This document shows positions 46,393-57,345 of a stretch of DNA of 64,000 bases, in pieces. The DNA comes from Tetracentron sinense. Taxonomy: Eukaryota > Streptophyta > Magnoliopsida > Trochodendrales > Trochodendraceae. The position numbers and the translations under genes were made by a program. The notes beneath the pieces were generated by a model, which was not told where the DNA came from, made no database searches, and saw nothing but the letters and a program-made list of their open reading frames with translations. How positions within the stretch are numbered: the first letter of the stretch is position 1; each line of letters starts with the position of its first letter. The stretch lies in the NCBI GenBank assembly GCA_015143295.1, contig CM026571.1:4855501-4919500 (forward strand), in the 5' to 3' direction.

Positions 46393-46919
46393 ACATAAGG
46401 CCTAGGGGTTGAAGGCCCCCTTAACCTTTGAAAAAAGCTTTGAAAAACATAAATTTTTATATGGGTTTAGACTATGCTTCTCTAGGGGGAGTAGTAGAGC
46501 TCCCCCCCCCCCCCAATTTTTAACTTTTTTTCCTTATTAGAAGGGACTGAAACCCTCTACGGTTATTACCAGACACGGGAGAGTCTAGTTACGTCCCTGA
46601 GGTCATCATGTGTCCCTTTTGACACCCCTTAATTGTGGTTAAGATTCACCCATTTATCTTTGATTTTTTGAAAAAAAAAAATTATAAAAAATTAATTGTG
46701 GTTAGAAAAAATATCGATTTTTTTTTCTAAAAATGAAGGATATATAAGTGGGTGAACTCTAGGGGTGTGTGAATCTTAACCACATTTGAGAGGGGGCAAA
46801 AGGGACACGTGGCAACCTTAAGGGCGCAGCCAAATTCCCCAGAGTCCGGTCATAACCATCAAGGATTTCATTCCTATTAGAAGTGTTGCCCCTAGAAGAA
46901 AATCCTGGCTTCACCCCTG
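46393..46919. mobile_element. hAT-type MITE enclosing another foldback element
   Basis: Left end CAGGGCGGAGCC, right end GGCTTCACCCCTG. Inside it, at 46561-46857, lies a second foldback with ggttattaccagacacgg / ccggtcataacc ends and the shared core. An 8-bp target duplication is not recognisable for the outer element. Confidence 0.5.
46561..46857. mobile_element. Foldback element, accggactc-type ends
   Basis: Ends are inverse of one another (ggttattacc ... cataacc) and match 59938-60256. The core arms carry cttaattgtggttaagattc and gtgaatcttaaccac. Confidence 0.55.
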
Positions 46920-48100
46920 CACGTGCCCTCACTCAACTTTTGAAAAATTGGATTTTTATTTTTTTAAAAATTTAGGCTATAGCATGGGAATGGGGGCATG
47001 TGCCTCCAAACTTTAGGACAAAAATTATTTATTGAGTTAGGATCATATTCAATTGAACTTGCACCACAATTATGGTTAAGAATTATTAACCCTTAGGATT
47101 CAATATCTAACCTTTGTTTTTAGAAAAAAAAAATTAATCCTAAAGAATTGGATAGGATTTGGACTCATATGTTTTTTTATACTAAGTTGTTTAAGTATTT
47201 AATTGGGTATACTCATGAGACAAGGGGGCAACTATCTCTTGAACTTTTGAAACAAAAAATATATCTTTCGTACCATTTAATTTAATTATTTAATTGGGCA
47301 TAGTCATGAGGCAAGAAGACAGTTGCCTGTAAACTAGGAGAAACAATACTCACAAGATATGTATAAAATGTATAAACGAAACAACCCAAGAACTTAGTTA
47401 TCAAAAAAAAAAAAAGTCTAGGGCCAAACCCCCATCCCCTAGACCCAAAATGTGTCGTATCCACCTAATCTTACTTCACAGAATCTTTGAACAATTACTA
47501 CTATTCTCAATCAATCATGGGTGCCCCCTCTACTAGAAAATCCTGACTCCACCCCTGATCTTAACCCTTAATTAATTGAATTAAATTATTCAGATTTGGG
47601 AGTATATTTGAGAGTGCCTGATTCATATTTGAATACTGACAAGAGTGAAATGGGATCACTATGTCTTGCGCGGATGCCCGAGCTTGGCCCTAGGCCCATG
47701 CTAGGCCACTCTTGAGTCTCCACAATTGCCTGCTCGTGCTAGTGCAAGTGTGTATCCCACATTAGGGTGATCTTCCAATCTCTTCTAACGCTATGGTTGT
47801 GATGCCAACCGATTAGCCTAACTTCAAATGCTAGGTTTTTAACCCTTTAACTACCGAACATATATTAACACTATTAACCGGGGTTGCGACTGAACGGCTA
47901 GTCTTGTACTAAAAAAAACTCTCTCGAGTCCTTTTTTTTTTGTAGTCGAATACAGTTAGGCCGCAAACTCAGTTAGCATTGATTAGTTGTTAACGGGTTA
48001 CAGAGCCGAGCGCCCAATTTATAAGCGGACTAGAAGTGGTAGACTTTTGATTTCTCGGGACTAGAAGTGGCCGCAAACTCAGCTAGGTTTTGATATTTAG
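46920..48100. other. No supported gene; decayed repeats
   Basis: Contains a decayed right end of a hAT-type MITE (about 47535-47555, gactccacccctg) and taggccgcaaactcag-like fragments near 47951 and 48068. No coding region seen. Confidence 0.35.
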
Positions 48101-48426
48101 TTTTCAAATTCTCTGCCTATTGTATCATTGAATATTTTATATTTTTAGCCGTGTATTGCTTATGAGATCGAATCACAGCCAATAGCGATTGAATTCAGGG
48201 AGAGTTCAATCACTCCCACAGCTCAACACGTGTCCCCTTTAATCCATATGAACTGTGGTTAAGTTTTCATATTCTCTGCCTATTGTATCATTGAATATTT
48301 TATATTTTTAGCTGTGTATGGCTTCTGAGATCGAATCACAGCCAATCACGATGGAATTTAGGGAGAGTTCAATCGCTCCCATAGCTCAATATATGTCTCC
48401 TTTAACCCTTATTAATTATTGTTAAG
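48101..48426. repeat. 163-bp tandem duplication
   Basis: Units 48101-48263 and 48264-48426 share ctctgcctattgtatcattg, gagatcgaatcacagcc and gggagagttcaatc. The duplication doubles the left arm of the foldback element below. Confidence 0.8.
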
Positions 48427-48655
48427 ATTTTCTAATCCTTAGTGTTCAATAATCTAACCTTAATTTTTTGAAAAAAATGTTAAAAAAATATTAACCGTAA
48501 GGGTTAAAAATTTTTAACTAGAGTTAAATATATTTTTTTCAAAAAAGTTAAGGTTAGATTAATAAACACTAAGAGTTAAAGGGGATACGTGTTGTGATGG
48601 GGGGAGCGATTGAACTCTTTCAGAATTCAATCACGATTGGCTGTGATTCGATCTC
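48164..48655. mobile_element. Foldback element, gatcgaatcacag-type ends
   Basis: The left arm gagatcgaatcacagccaat is matched in inverse by attggctgtgattcgatctc ending at 48655. The core (acacgtgtcc ... gtggttaag) lies inside both arms. The left arm is present twice because of the 163-bp tandem duplication. Confidence 0.7.
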
Positions 48656-48758
48656 ATCGCTTCTACATTTTACCATCACGCCGCATCACATCATAAGAAT
48701 GTTTTACTTGTAAACCTTAGGGCATTTCTACTGTAATCCCATAGTCGTTGACTAGATC

Positions 48759-49356
48759 CAGGGGCGGAGCCAGGAAGTTTTCATTGGGGGGGCCAAAATA
48801 CATGTATACAAAAAAAAATTTGATTTGAGGGTATGGGATTTGGGGATTCGGGGCGTAGCCCCCTAGAAAAAATTTTTTGGGGTAGTTTTTTTATTTTGAA
48901 AATTTTTTTTCTCGGTAATACCTTTGAGGTCACCACGTGTCCTATTAATATCCCTTCATTATGGTTAAGATTCACCCACCTATCCTTGGTTTAAAAAAAA
49001 TATATCAAATTTCTTTTTGAAACCTTGTTAAAAATTCACTAACTCCTAAGAATAAAATTATTTAAATATTTTTTTCTAAAATCAAGGATAAGTAGGTGAA
49101 CCATGAGATTAGGTGAATTTTAACCATAGTTAAGGGGTGTCAATAGGGACATGAGCATAAGGGGACTCCATTGGGGGGCCACTATATATGTGACAAAAAA
49201 AATTAGGGGGGCCACTACATCATATTGGGCAAAAAAATTAGGGGGCCAAGTATACTAAAATTTTTTTTTTTTAATTGAGGGGCCCACTAGTCATATTAGT
49301 ACACTAAGGATTTACAAAAAAATTGGGGGGCCATGGCCCCCCTGGCTCCGCCCCTG
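48759..49356. mobile_element. hAT-type MITE with empty site in the duplicate locus
   Basis: Ends CAGGGGCGGAGCCAGG and CTGGCTCCGCCCCTG, flanked by actagatc (48751-48758) and actggatc (49357-49364). The duplicate locus at about 62268-62295 has the same flanks with no insert, so insertion followed the duplication. 598 bp with the shared palindromic core at about 48920-49160. Inverse of 14859. Confidence 0.85.
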
Positions 49357-49723
49357 ACTGGATCAGCGTTGTCCACCACTTTCAGTGCAAAAAGAAAGGT
49401 CTATTATAGGCCTAAGTGGTTATTTTCGCCCCCTGAGAAGGTGCAATTATTGTGGTGGTGGTAGAAATTAATAGTGGTTAGCAAGCAGGGCCAAGAAGAA
49501 AAGGGTTAAGAAAGGTCTCTAGGAAATGATACAACAATTTTTTGAGTTTAAACTACTCTATTTATACAATCTCATAATTATGGAGAAAATATTTTGTAAA
49601 ATTATCAGTACCTTTCTCCGTATTTATAAAAATGTCACCACCGTCTTTACATTATAAATGGGAGCTCCACTTTTACGTCTTCCAAGAACGAGCTCCGCTT
49701 TGTAGTTATACTTCTTTTTTTAC

Positions 49724-49992
49724 ACGAAGAGCAATAGTATGCTCATTGTGCAAGGAGCGGACTATTGCTCCATGCCCCTCACAAAGTCCATTTAATTGCC
49801 TTGAACATTGGTTAAGAAGTTTTAACTACCGTGGTTAAAAAAATTAATTTCTTTTTCTAAAAATCAAGGTTAGATGCTTTAACTTTAAGGGTGAGTAAGT
49901 GAATCTTAACCACAGTTAAAAAGAATTAAAAAAAAAGACACAGGGAACAAGATGCCTCCTTCCCTCCACCAACGAGTAGGTGATTATTTTCC
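49724..49992. mobile_element. Core-bearing foldback-like element upstream of dirigent gene 1
   Basis: Flanked by TTTAC at 49719-49723 and 49993-49997. The duplicate locus (about 63405-63420) has no insert. The outer ends are not clear TIRs, but the core ccttgaacattggttaag / cttaaccacagttaa is palindromic. Related to 34264 and 61499. Confidence 0.55.
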
Positions 49993-50162
49993 TTTACCAA
50001 ATACCAAGAGTTTCCAAATAATGTAATTAGCCCACCTTATACAATGAGATGAGGGCAATGGGCTGAAAGCCTCAAACTCAGATCTAACAACAGGCTCATA
50101 GAGTATTATCCTTCTCTTCTCTCTTTTTGCCTTTTCTCCTCCTTCAACCAAGGAGAGGAAAT

Positions 50163-50663
50163 ATGGGAGCAATAAGCTTCACTCTTATTCTCCTCCTCTT
50201 CTTCATCTCCTTCTCTGGTTCTTCTGCCATGCCTCGCAAGAAGATCAAGCAATATGAACCATGTAAGCACTTAGTTTTATTTTTCCACGACATTATTTAC
50301 GACTTTAAGAATGCGGAAAATGTCACTTCAGCCATTGTAGGGGCACCCGAAGGGGCGAACCGTACCATCTTAGCCGGACAAAACCATTTCGGAGATGTAG
50401 TTGTGTTTGATGACCCCATTACTCTCGACAACAATCTACACTCGAAACCAATTGGCCGTGCACAAGGTCTATACATCTACAACTTGAAAAACGCCTTCTC
50501 TGCTTGTTTAGCCCTCACATTTGTTCTAAATAGCACAGACTATCAGGGGACTATTAACTTCATTGGAGCTGATCCTATACTTGCAAAGACGAGGGACATT
50601 TCACTGGTGGGCGGCACCAGAGACTTCTTCATGGCTAGAGGCATCGCGACTCTGAGGACCTAG
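50163..50663 (+). CDS. Dirigent protein, C-terminus truncated by a MITE
   Basis: A single-exon frame of 166 codons plus stop. The start ATG (50163) gives MGAISFTL; codons further upstream in frame are not ATG. Residues 1-23 form a signal peptide, so the product would be secreted to the apoplast. Family blocks in order: [59 protein letters not shown] and [17 protein letters not shown]. Three N-glycosylation sites (NVT, NRT, NST) are seen. Dirigent proteins steer stereoselective radical coupling (lignans, gossypol-type products). The frame ends at TAG 50661-50663, which is the first base triplet of an inserted MITE. The lost last 17 or so residues (DAFEEVYFRLS and onward, ending YECW) remain at about 50832-50891 behind the insert. 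In this copy the usual GGTGDF motif reads GGTRDF. Probably non-functional or altered. Confidence 0.9.
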   Translation: MGAISFTLILLLFFISFSGSSAMPRKKIKQYEPCKHLVLFFHDIIYDFKNAENVTSAIVGAPEGANRTILAGQNHFGDVVVFDDPITLDNNLHSKPIGRAQGLYIYNLKNAFSACLALTFVLNSTDYQGTINFIGADPILAKTRDISLVGGTRDFFMARGIATLRT

Positions 50664-50822
50664 GAAGCACGGATACTTTGAAAATGGAAACCTATCGTAA
50701 CGCCGTACCCGTATCGCCGTATCGGATACGACATTTCTAAGGTAAAACTTAACTGTTTTCATAATTTCTGTCGTATCGCCCGTATCGCCGTATCTAAGTA
50801 TCGCCGTATCCGTGCTTCCTAG
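50661..50822. mobile_element. 162-bp MITE inserted in the dirigent exon
   Basis: The right end, read in inverse, is CTAGGAAGCACGGATAC. The left end is TAGGAAGCACGGATAC, or the same 17 bp if the preceding C is counted. The flanks ctgaggacc (50652-50660 and 50823-50831) form an 8- or 9-bp target duplication depending on that C. A 9-bp duplication would fit Mutator-like elements, an 8-bp one hAT. The interior is rich in cgtatcgccgtat units. A longer relative is at 62652-63170. Confidence 0.9.
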
Positions 50823-50894
50823 CTGAGGACCGATGCTTTCGAAGAAGTATATTTTCGACTTAGCGTCGATGTCAAATTGTATGAGTGTTGGTAA
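50823..50894 (+). pseudogene. Orphaned 3' end of dirigent gene 1
   Basis: Starts in the duplicated target site and continues in the original frame through AFEEVYFRLSVDVKLYECW to TAA at 50892-50894, the normal dirigent C-terminus. It is separated from the rest of the gene by the 162-bp insert and is no longer translated with it unless the insert is spliced out. Confidence 0.85.
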
Positions 50895-52490
50895 CTAGTG
50901 TGTTAGTGAGTGAGAATGAGTGTTCATGTGTTGGTTTTATCTAAATCTGAATCTTTCAAGTTTGTTTAATTGAAATAAGTTATCTAAGCATGTTCTTATT
51001 GCTTTTTTTTTTGTTCAGATATCATTTACCTATGGTCAGTGGTTAGCTTGAGGATTGGAGCTAAACTAGTCATCTATGTACTTAATCCAATTTAAACCCA
51101 GTACCTTATTGTACTATGACTTGGAACAAAGTCTCATGGAGTTTGAGTGTTGATTTTTGATTGAAAGCATGGTGATTTATGGTTGCGAGTAGGGATGCAT
51201 GAGAGTAGGGCTTGCAAGACTCTTGTACTCTTGCTCGACCCTGTCCACCACCTGAAATAGTTTGATGTTGTAACCTCTATTTAAAAGTATGAAAGTGATT
51301 TAAAACTCTTCGTAGGTACTCGAGAGCTTGGCTGCTCGATTGAAACTCAACCAATGCTAAGACATACATGCATTAAATGGTGGGCCTCATTTAATGTTCA
51401 ACTCTCAATAGAGTTTTGAATCACTTTTCTAGTGCTGCCACATCTTTTAAGCTCAAAATGTTAGTTGAACCCAAAAACAAGGCTTCACGTGGTTATAAAA
51501 TTGAGATCAGCTCTACCAAACTCCAAAAGTCGATAACTGCTATCTCTGGCTTACCCCCAAAGGTTGCTAACTAGTTTCTAACTGTCATAATACACAAACT
51601 ACATGAATATAAACTTGGGGCTGACCCAATGATATATATACTCACAGAATATTGTATTCGACCCAAGAATAAAAAAAATAGAATAGGTTCCTAAAAAAAA
51701 TACCAGATTTTTGGAGATATATAAAAGAAATAATATTTTGGCACATAATTTTGGACCAATCTCTTACAGCTACCACGCTTCCTTGGGGGATGGAGTAAGG
51801 ATATCTGTTTGGTGAAATCCATTAATTAAATGTGGTCAAACAATTTAAGTCATCTGTATACTGATGTTTAAAAAAGTGGAGCAAGTTCTCCTTTTTCTTC
51901 TTTGAGTTCTCTTCTTATACATTTTATTATTGTTCCCCTCCCACCTCGGGCCTCAAGCATCTCTTCTTACATGTTTGCTCAAGAAACAAAAGTTGTTATT
52001 AAATATTCCCCTAAAATATTTAATAGCATTTTAGGCTTGTTATTCTTAAACGTATTTATTTACTTTTTAGTATCGGATATCTTTTATCTAAAGTTAGAGG
52101 GGTCCTCATCCAAGGGACTGGAAATCGACTCCAGCCTAGCCTTTATTGGGATACTCTTAGCACTGGAGCAACCAAGAAGGTGTTTCGAATGATATGTTAA
52201 AATGAAGATAAGTGAAGTTTAAAAATGGGTTTTCTTAACACATTTAAACGGGTACACCCCCGGCTTTGGTCTGTCCAGATTGCCTAACTATTTTATTAGA
52301 TTAAATATGAGCCGAAGCTCTGCTTCAACCAAAGTGGAGCTCTCCATTTCAATGCAAAGCTCCTGACAATTATGCAATTACGGGAAAAAGAGTGAATTTC
52401 TTATAGCATGGTTTCTCCCATAATTACAAATTGCCATCAATTGTAATGAAAAAAGCAGATCTCCGAACTCCTATTTACACTCTTATTTTA
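50895..52490. other. No supported gene
   Basis: AT-rich sequence downstream of the dirigent gene, its first part probably 3'UTR. A 96-codon frame at 51902 is not supported by any family resemblance. Confidence 0.35.
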
Positions 52491-52499
52491 GACAGAGCC

Positions 52500-53600
52500 T
52501 TTTCTTTTTGGGCTATAATCTCAAATGGACCTCTAGAGTGGCCTCTATGCATTCCTCTCTATCGCGACAATTGTGGCCTCTCGGAGAATCGATGACTGCA
52601 TCTTTGATGCACTACTAGTACTTACTCATCATTGATGCAGTCTCTTAGTGGGCTAAGAGAGAGGGCCTATTGTCCTAGAAACTGGGCCTATAATAGTAAA
52701 TGAGCCTCTATGGGCTTCAATAATAGATCTCCATGGGCCTCAAAGGATAGCCTCTGTATTTTGAAGTGATCCTTTATACCCCTAAGAACAATGTGAGCCT
52801 CTTGGGCTTGAAACTTGAGACACAATGGACCTGGCCTCTAATAGGCCACATAAAGCAAATTGTTTTTCCTAACGAATTAATGTTCTCTTCTTCTTCCTCC
52901 TCTATACGAACCAAAAGGAGCATAGGGTTTATTTGAAACCCTAAAGACAGGTGAATGACACAATTGATGACAATATAACGACAATATTGGTACATATAGC
53001 AGCTGCCAATTGGCCCGTGGCGGCAATATGACATTGCCGGAAATGCATAATCAAGAGGAGGACTAGCCAGAACTTTGTCTCTTATACCATGATAGAAATC
53101 AATGTTTATAGATAGGTGAACTATAAGTTATTAGATAATTAATTTAAGTTGTTATTATTATTTTTATTTAATTATTATCTAATTATTTAAAAGGTTTCCT
53201 TATTTGGTTGGGTTCTGGTTTATTCAACTCGCTTATAAATTGGTTGAGTTTGAGTTGAGTTGCCTTCTCACTGCATAGGTGCTCAATTCGTTGCCTCCCA
53301 TAAGCCAGAATATAACAAGTGTTGATTTTTGGCTAGGAGTAGGAAATGTCTGAGAGTAGGGTTAGAACGATTCTATTAGCAAATATTATCTACAGCCCGC
53401 GAAGGGCTCTTAATGGGCCTGGCCACCACCATAGTCATCCGGGCCAGATCTAACTGATTGGTGGTCCAGGACAAATTATACAGGTCCAAACTAATCCCAC
53501 AGCCCATCTACTTCTAACAAAAGGAATGTGATCTAAATTTTAGGTCATGGATGGGGTGACCAGGAGCTTCCCATGGGATCCATATAGAGGTTAGGGTCAA
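52500..53600. repeat. Second copy of the dispersed block at 42.0-44.1 kb
   Basis: Co-linear with 42000-42660 and, for 53000-53300, with 43780-44050 (shared atgatagaaatc, tttatagataggtga and gagttgagttgccttctcac-like stretches). The copies are diverged but recognisable. Confidence 0.6.
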
Positions 53601-54583
53601 ACCCCTAGAAGTATGGATTAGTGTTTTCTTCCCATCATTTCCTAATTCCTAGCCGAACGCAGGTTCTTTTTCGGTAGCTCGTGATCTACCAAGTTAATTG
53701 GTGTAGCCAGTAATCATAGCTGATCCTACAATCATAAGTTAGTTATAAAAGGACTATTATAATGTTGTGCATCTGGTCATCTATTACTAGCAAACACCCC
53801 TTGGGCACCAAAATAAATTAAACCTTAAAATTTTAGTAAAGTACAATCCAAAATAATGCTGTGCATCTGATCATCTATTAAGAATGTTAAGGTGTAACAT
53901 CACAATAGTTTGGTATGTTCTTCACATCTAAAACGTGAAGGAATATACAAAATCTAGGAAAAAAACATAGGTATCTTTTGATTGTCAATATCATAACATA
54001 GCATTGTAATTCCACTCTCCACCATTCGTTCACCGCTCAAAACATAACTATCAAACCATAAATCAAAATCCCATTAAAACTCCAAATTGAGCATACACAA
54101 TAAATCTTAAACCTAAGATTAGAACATAAATGAACAATAATTCAAAATAAACCTATAATCAAAGTAAAATTCATGAAAAAAAAGAATTAGCATACAAATC
54201 AAATTCCCAAAAAACGATGGAAGAGAATTCGAATCACCTTTGGTGCCATGGGAAAAGGACATTCGTTAGCCCCATATTTAGATCTTGCTACTTAACTGGA
54301 CATTCAATATCTTCATATTTTGATATTGGCCCGTAACTCCCTACAATAGAGCATTGAAAAAATACAATGTGGTGATACAAAAATATAGATCAATAAATGG
54401 AAACAAAATTTGTTTCAAGGATAAGGACAAATAGAGAGACGGTTGAATCAACGATTAAGAAATACTTGTAATCATAAAGGATACATATACAGTTATTGGT
54501 CAACCAATTGCACGATTCTGTCAATATATAAACAAACAATATAGACAAATTTGAAATTAGTACAAAAAATTACACCTTGTACT
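53601..54583. other. No supported gene
   Basis: AT-rich intergenic sequence up to the TRIM. A 28-bp imperfect direct repeat (ttgtgcatctggtcatctat / ctgtgcatctgatcatctat) lies at about 53764 and 53860. Confidence 0.35.
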
Positions 54584-54946
54584 TGTGAAAGCTTCCAACT
54601 CAGAACGAATTGGTAATGAGTGGAGAGGCCTTACATATATATAAGGCCACAACTATTTCTCTATTTAGTCGATGTGGGATTGGTTCTCTTACACGCCCCC
54701 TCACGTGCAGCCCTAATGCTTAGGTATGTCACGTGCGCCTTTTTATGGGTTGTCAATCATGCAGTCTTTATGTTTGGGTCTATCATCATGAGTATGAGCA
54801 TAAATTGGCCATTGAGCCTTTTGGGCTCTGATACCACGTGAAAACGTCCAACTCAATACCAATTGACAATGAGTGGAGAGGCCTTACATGTATATAAGGC
54901 CACAACTATTTCTCTATTTAGTCGATATAGGATTGGTTCTCTTACA
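54584..54946 (-). mobile_element. TRIM retrotransposon, complete, 363 bp
   Basis: Two 110-bp LTRs (54584-54693 and 54837-54946) flank 143 bp and are bordered by GTACT at 54579-54583 and 54947-54951. On the minus strand the primer-binding site TGGTATCAGAGCCC begins right after the 5' LTR (54836), and the tract GTGAGGGGGCG precedes the 3' LTR. There is no room for coding sequence. All features of a terminal-repeat retrotransposon in miniature are present. Confidence 0.92.
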
Positions 54947-55621
54947 GTACTACCAGAAACAGCAAAACCATATTGCCATAACACAAAATATTCCTATCGG
55001 TTGAAAGTATATATCGAAGTGGAGAGTGGACAAAGTCATCATCCTCTGAAAATGTGGTTTTTCTTTAGTGAGACCAACCAAAAGCTTCGGCTTTCACTGT
55101 ACTCCTGTTGCAGAAATTGAATTTATCCTAATTCCATATAACCTTTTTTTCCGAACTTCCATCCTACCTTATTTCGATCAAAGTGCTTGATCTGATAATG
55201 ATCGCTCTAAGACATGAAACAGTACCAAGATTGGCATGTGCCTACCATCTTTGGCGGGTCACATTGGGGCTGGACAACGCTAGGAACATACCAAATTCAG
55301 AAAAGCTTGGAAGATCATAACCTCTGGAGTCTAGAGTGTCTCAGGGAGGTCGTAGGTCACGCCAAGGAGGAGGCTATTATTCCATCAATCCGGACTTCGC
55401 ATGGATGCAGGAATGTTGCTGGTGATTGACGAATTTGATCGGAAAATAGGAAGCGCTGATCACAGCAAACAAAAAAATTCTTCATAGACTGTAATTTTTT
55501 TTCATTGAACAAATAATGAAAGAAACCACAAATTAATAGAAAGAGATGGAGAAATTGTTTGGGTCGTCATTGCTGAGATTGGAGGAAAAAAGATCGTATC
55601 CGCCTTCTTATACTATTTTTG

Positions 55622-56006
55622 TGTTACGTGTCCTTAATAAGTAAATTGATATTCCGCACCTCATCAGACCAGTCTTTTGAGGAGTATTGATCAAGGCACT
55701 TATCAATGGTATCAGAGCCAGACACCACGTCACGAGTTCGAGTCACGGAAATGGCTATTTGGGCAGGGCTATGGAAAAAAGGCTGGAGAAGTGCCCCGCC
55801 CCATAATGTAAGCCATTGCGGAAAGGGCTACTTAGGGAGGGCTATGGAAAAAAAAATCCGGAGAAGTGTCCTGCCCTAGAGTGAGAGCTACCGAGGACGT
55901 CGACTACGGAAGCATGATGATATATTACGTGCCTTTAATAAGTAAATTGATCTTACGTAACTCATCAAGCCTGTCTTTTGAGGAGTATTTGTCAAGGCAC
56001 TTATCA
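55622..56006 (+). mobile_element. Second TRIM-like element, plus strand
   Basis: Direct repeats of about 84 bp (55622-55705 and about 55921-56006) share cctttaataagtaaattga-like and cttttgaggagtatt blocks. TGGTATCAGAGCC (55707) follows the first, a plus-strand primer-binding site. The internal part has two imperfect repeats (gggctatggaaaaaa at about 55768 and 55839). A clean target duplication was not found. Confidence 0.75.
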
Positions 56007-56992
56007 ATAATTGATGTGTGCCTGCACCTCAAATAACTTCTACCGAAGTCGAGTTAGGAATTCTTCGTATCCTCTATTTACTTAAAAACAAGAAACCCCA
56101 ATTAAACTGACTACTACTAACAAAACAGTTACCATAACTAATTAAGTAAGTTTCTTATTTCTAAGGACCCACTAAATACACAACTCACTCTCTTAATTAA
56201 TTAAAATAACTAAATAATTATAATTAAGATAAGTACACAATATTTTGCTTCTTCACGCTTGAGAGCAATGGGATGTTTCTCATGTCTTCACCCTTGAGAG
56301 CAACGGCAAGTCACTTTTTAATATTTGGAAACTTCAACAAAGTTGAGGAAATAAGAAAATAAGTAGACTGGTTAAGGATGGCAGGAATGGAAAGAAAGAT
56401 AATGGAGAGAGAGAGAGGGCTGATTGAGGGGGTTTGTAAATTTAGTGGTTTAAAACCGTTTGGGACGGGTGTGTTATTTGAGGGGGTTCAGTTGTTTGAA
56501 ATGGTCAGTATAGTTGGTCCATCTGACTTGTAATCCCAAATGAAGAGATTCTCATAATAGAGAGCCACGTCATCTCAACTCTTGTATGGTATGGTAAATG
56601 ATAAATGATGAAGATATTCTCAAAATAGAGACCCACGTCATTTCAACTCTTGTATAATATTAAGTAATACATTAGGCTTAGAAGGGTTGTGCCTTTTTGG
56701 TAGATTATGTGAACGGTTGCAATTGCCCCAAACACCGAAAACGAAGACGTGGATTATTTAGAGAGAGAAGTAGGAAATGGTTCAAGTAAAACTAAATTGT
56801 TTAAATTAGGGGAATCAATGTAACACGTGTCATAAGATGGTAATATGATAATCCTACGTGACAGTGGTAGAAAGGGAGAAAACATTCTGACATACTATTA
56901 GTTAATAGATTTGAATAAAATGCTTTGGTGGGCTTCTGCGTAATTTTTCTCCTCTTTCAACCTTCCATTAAAAAAATAGTTTACTAATTATT
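56007..56992. other. No supported gene
   Basis: AT-rich intergenic sequence with a GAGAGA tract near 56406 and a degenerate direct repeat (gagacccacgtcat-like at about 56562 and 56620). Confidence 0.35.
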
Positions 56993-57345
56993 ACACCCCT
57001 CCTCTTGCGCTAGTAGTGGGGTGTGGCCTCTCTCTATTAGGATCGTAATCCAATCCCACTAGTTGATGAGGGCTTTAGATTTGCTCTGGTAGACACCCAA
57101 GCTGGACATTCAGGAATCCACACTTCATTGGACAGCGGGCGAAAAAAATGGGAGAGATATGAAGTGGGGAGAAGTCAAGATCATGAGGAAGAAATGAAAT
57201 GACTTATCTCAATTTTTAATGTCAGGTGCCCGATGAAGTGTGGATTGTGGATGCCCGAGCGCCCAATTCGAGCGTCGACCAGAGCAAATCGGAAGCCGAA
57301 AATGAGTTTCAATCGATCCCCAAGATAACCACTAACCCTAGGCCT
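56993..57345. repeat. SINE-like unit with a foldback inside
   Basis: 56993-57075 resembles the SINE-like repeat at 32479 (cctcttgcgctag, gtgtggcctctct, aatccaatccc). At 57076-57290 a foldback begins ttgctctggtagacacc and ends ggtc-type gaccagagcaaat; its arms are about 50 bp and carry ccacacttcat in both orientations. SINE-like sequence resumes near 57320 (ccccaagataaccac). Confidence 0.45.

Noticed and set aside
55214-55429. 71-codon plus-strand frame
   Set aside because: No family match or conserved motif, no neighbours supporting a gene, length expected by chance.
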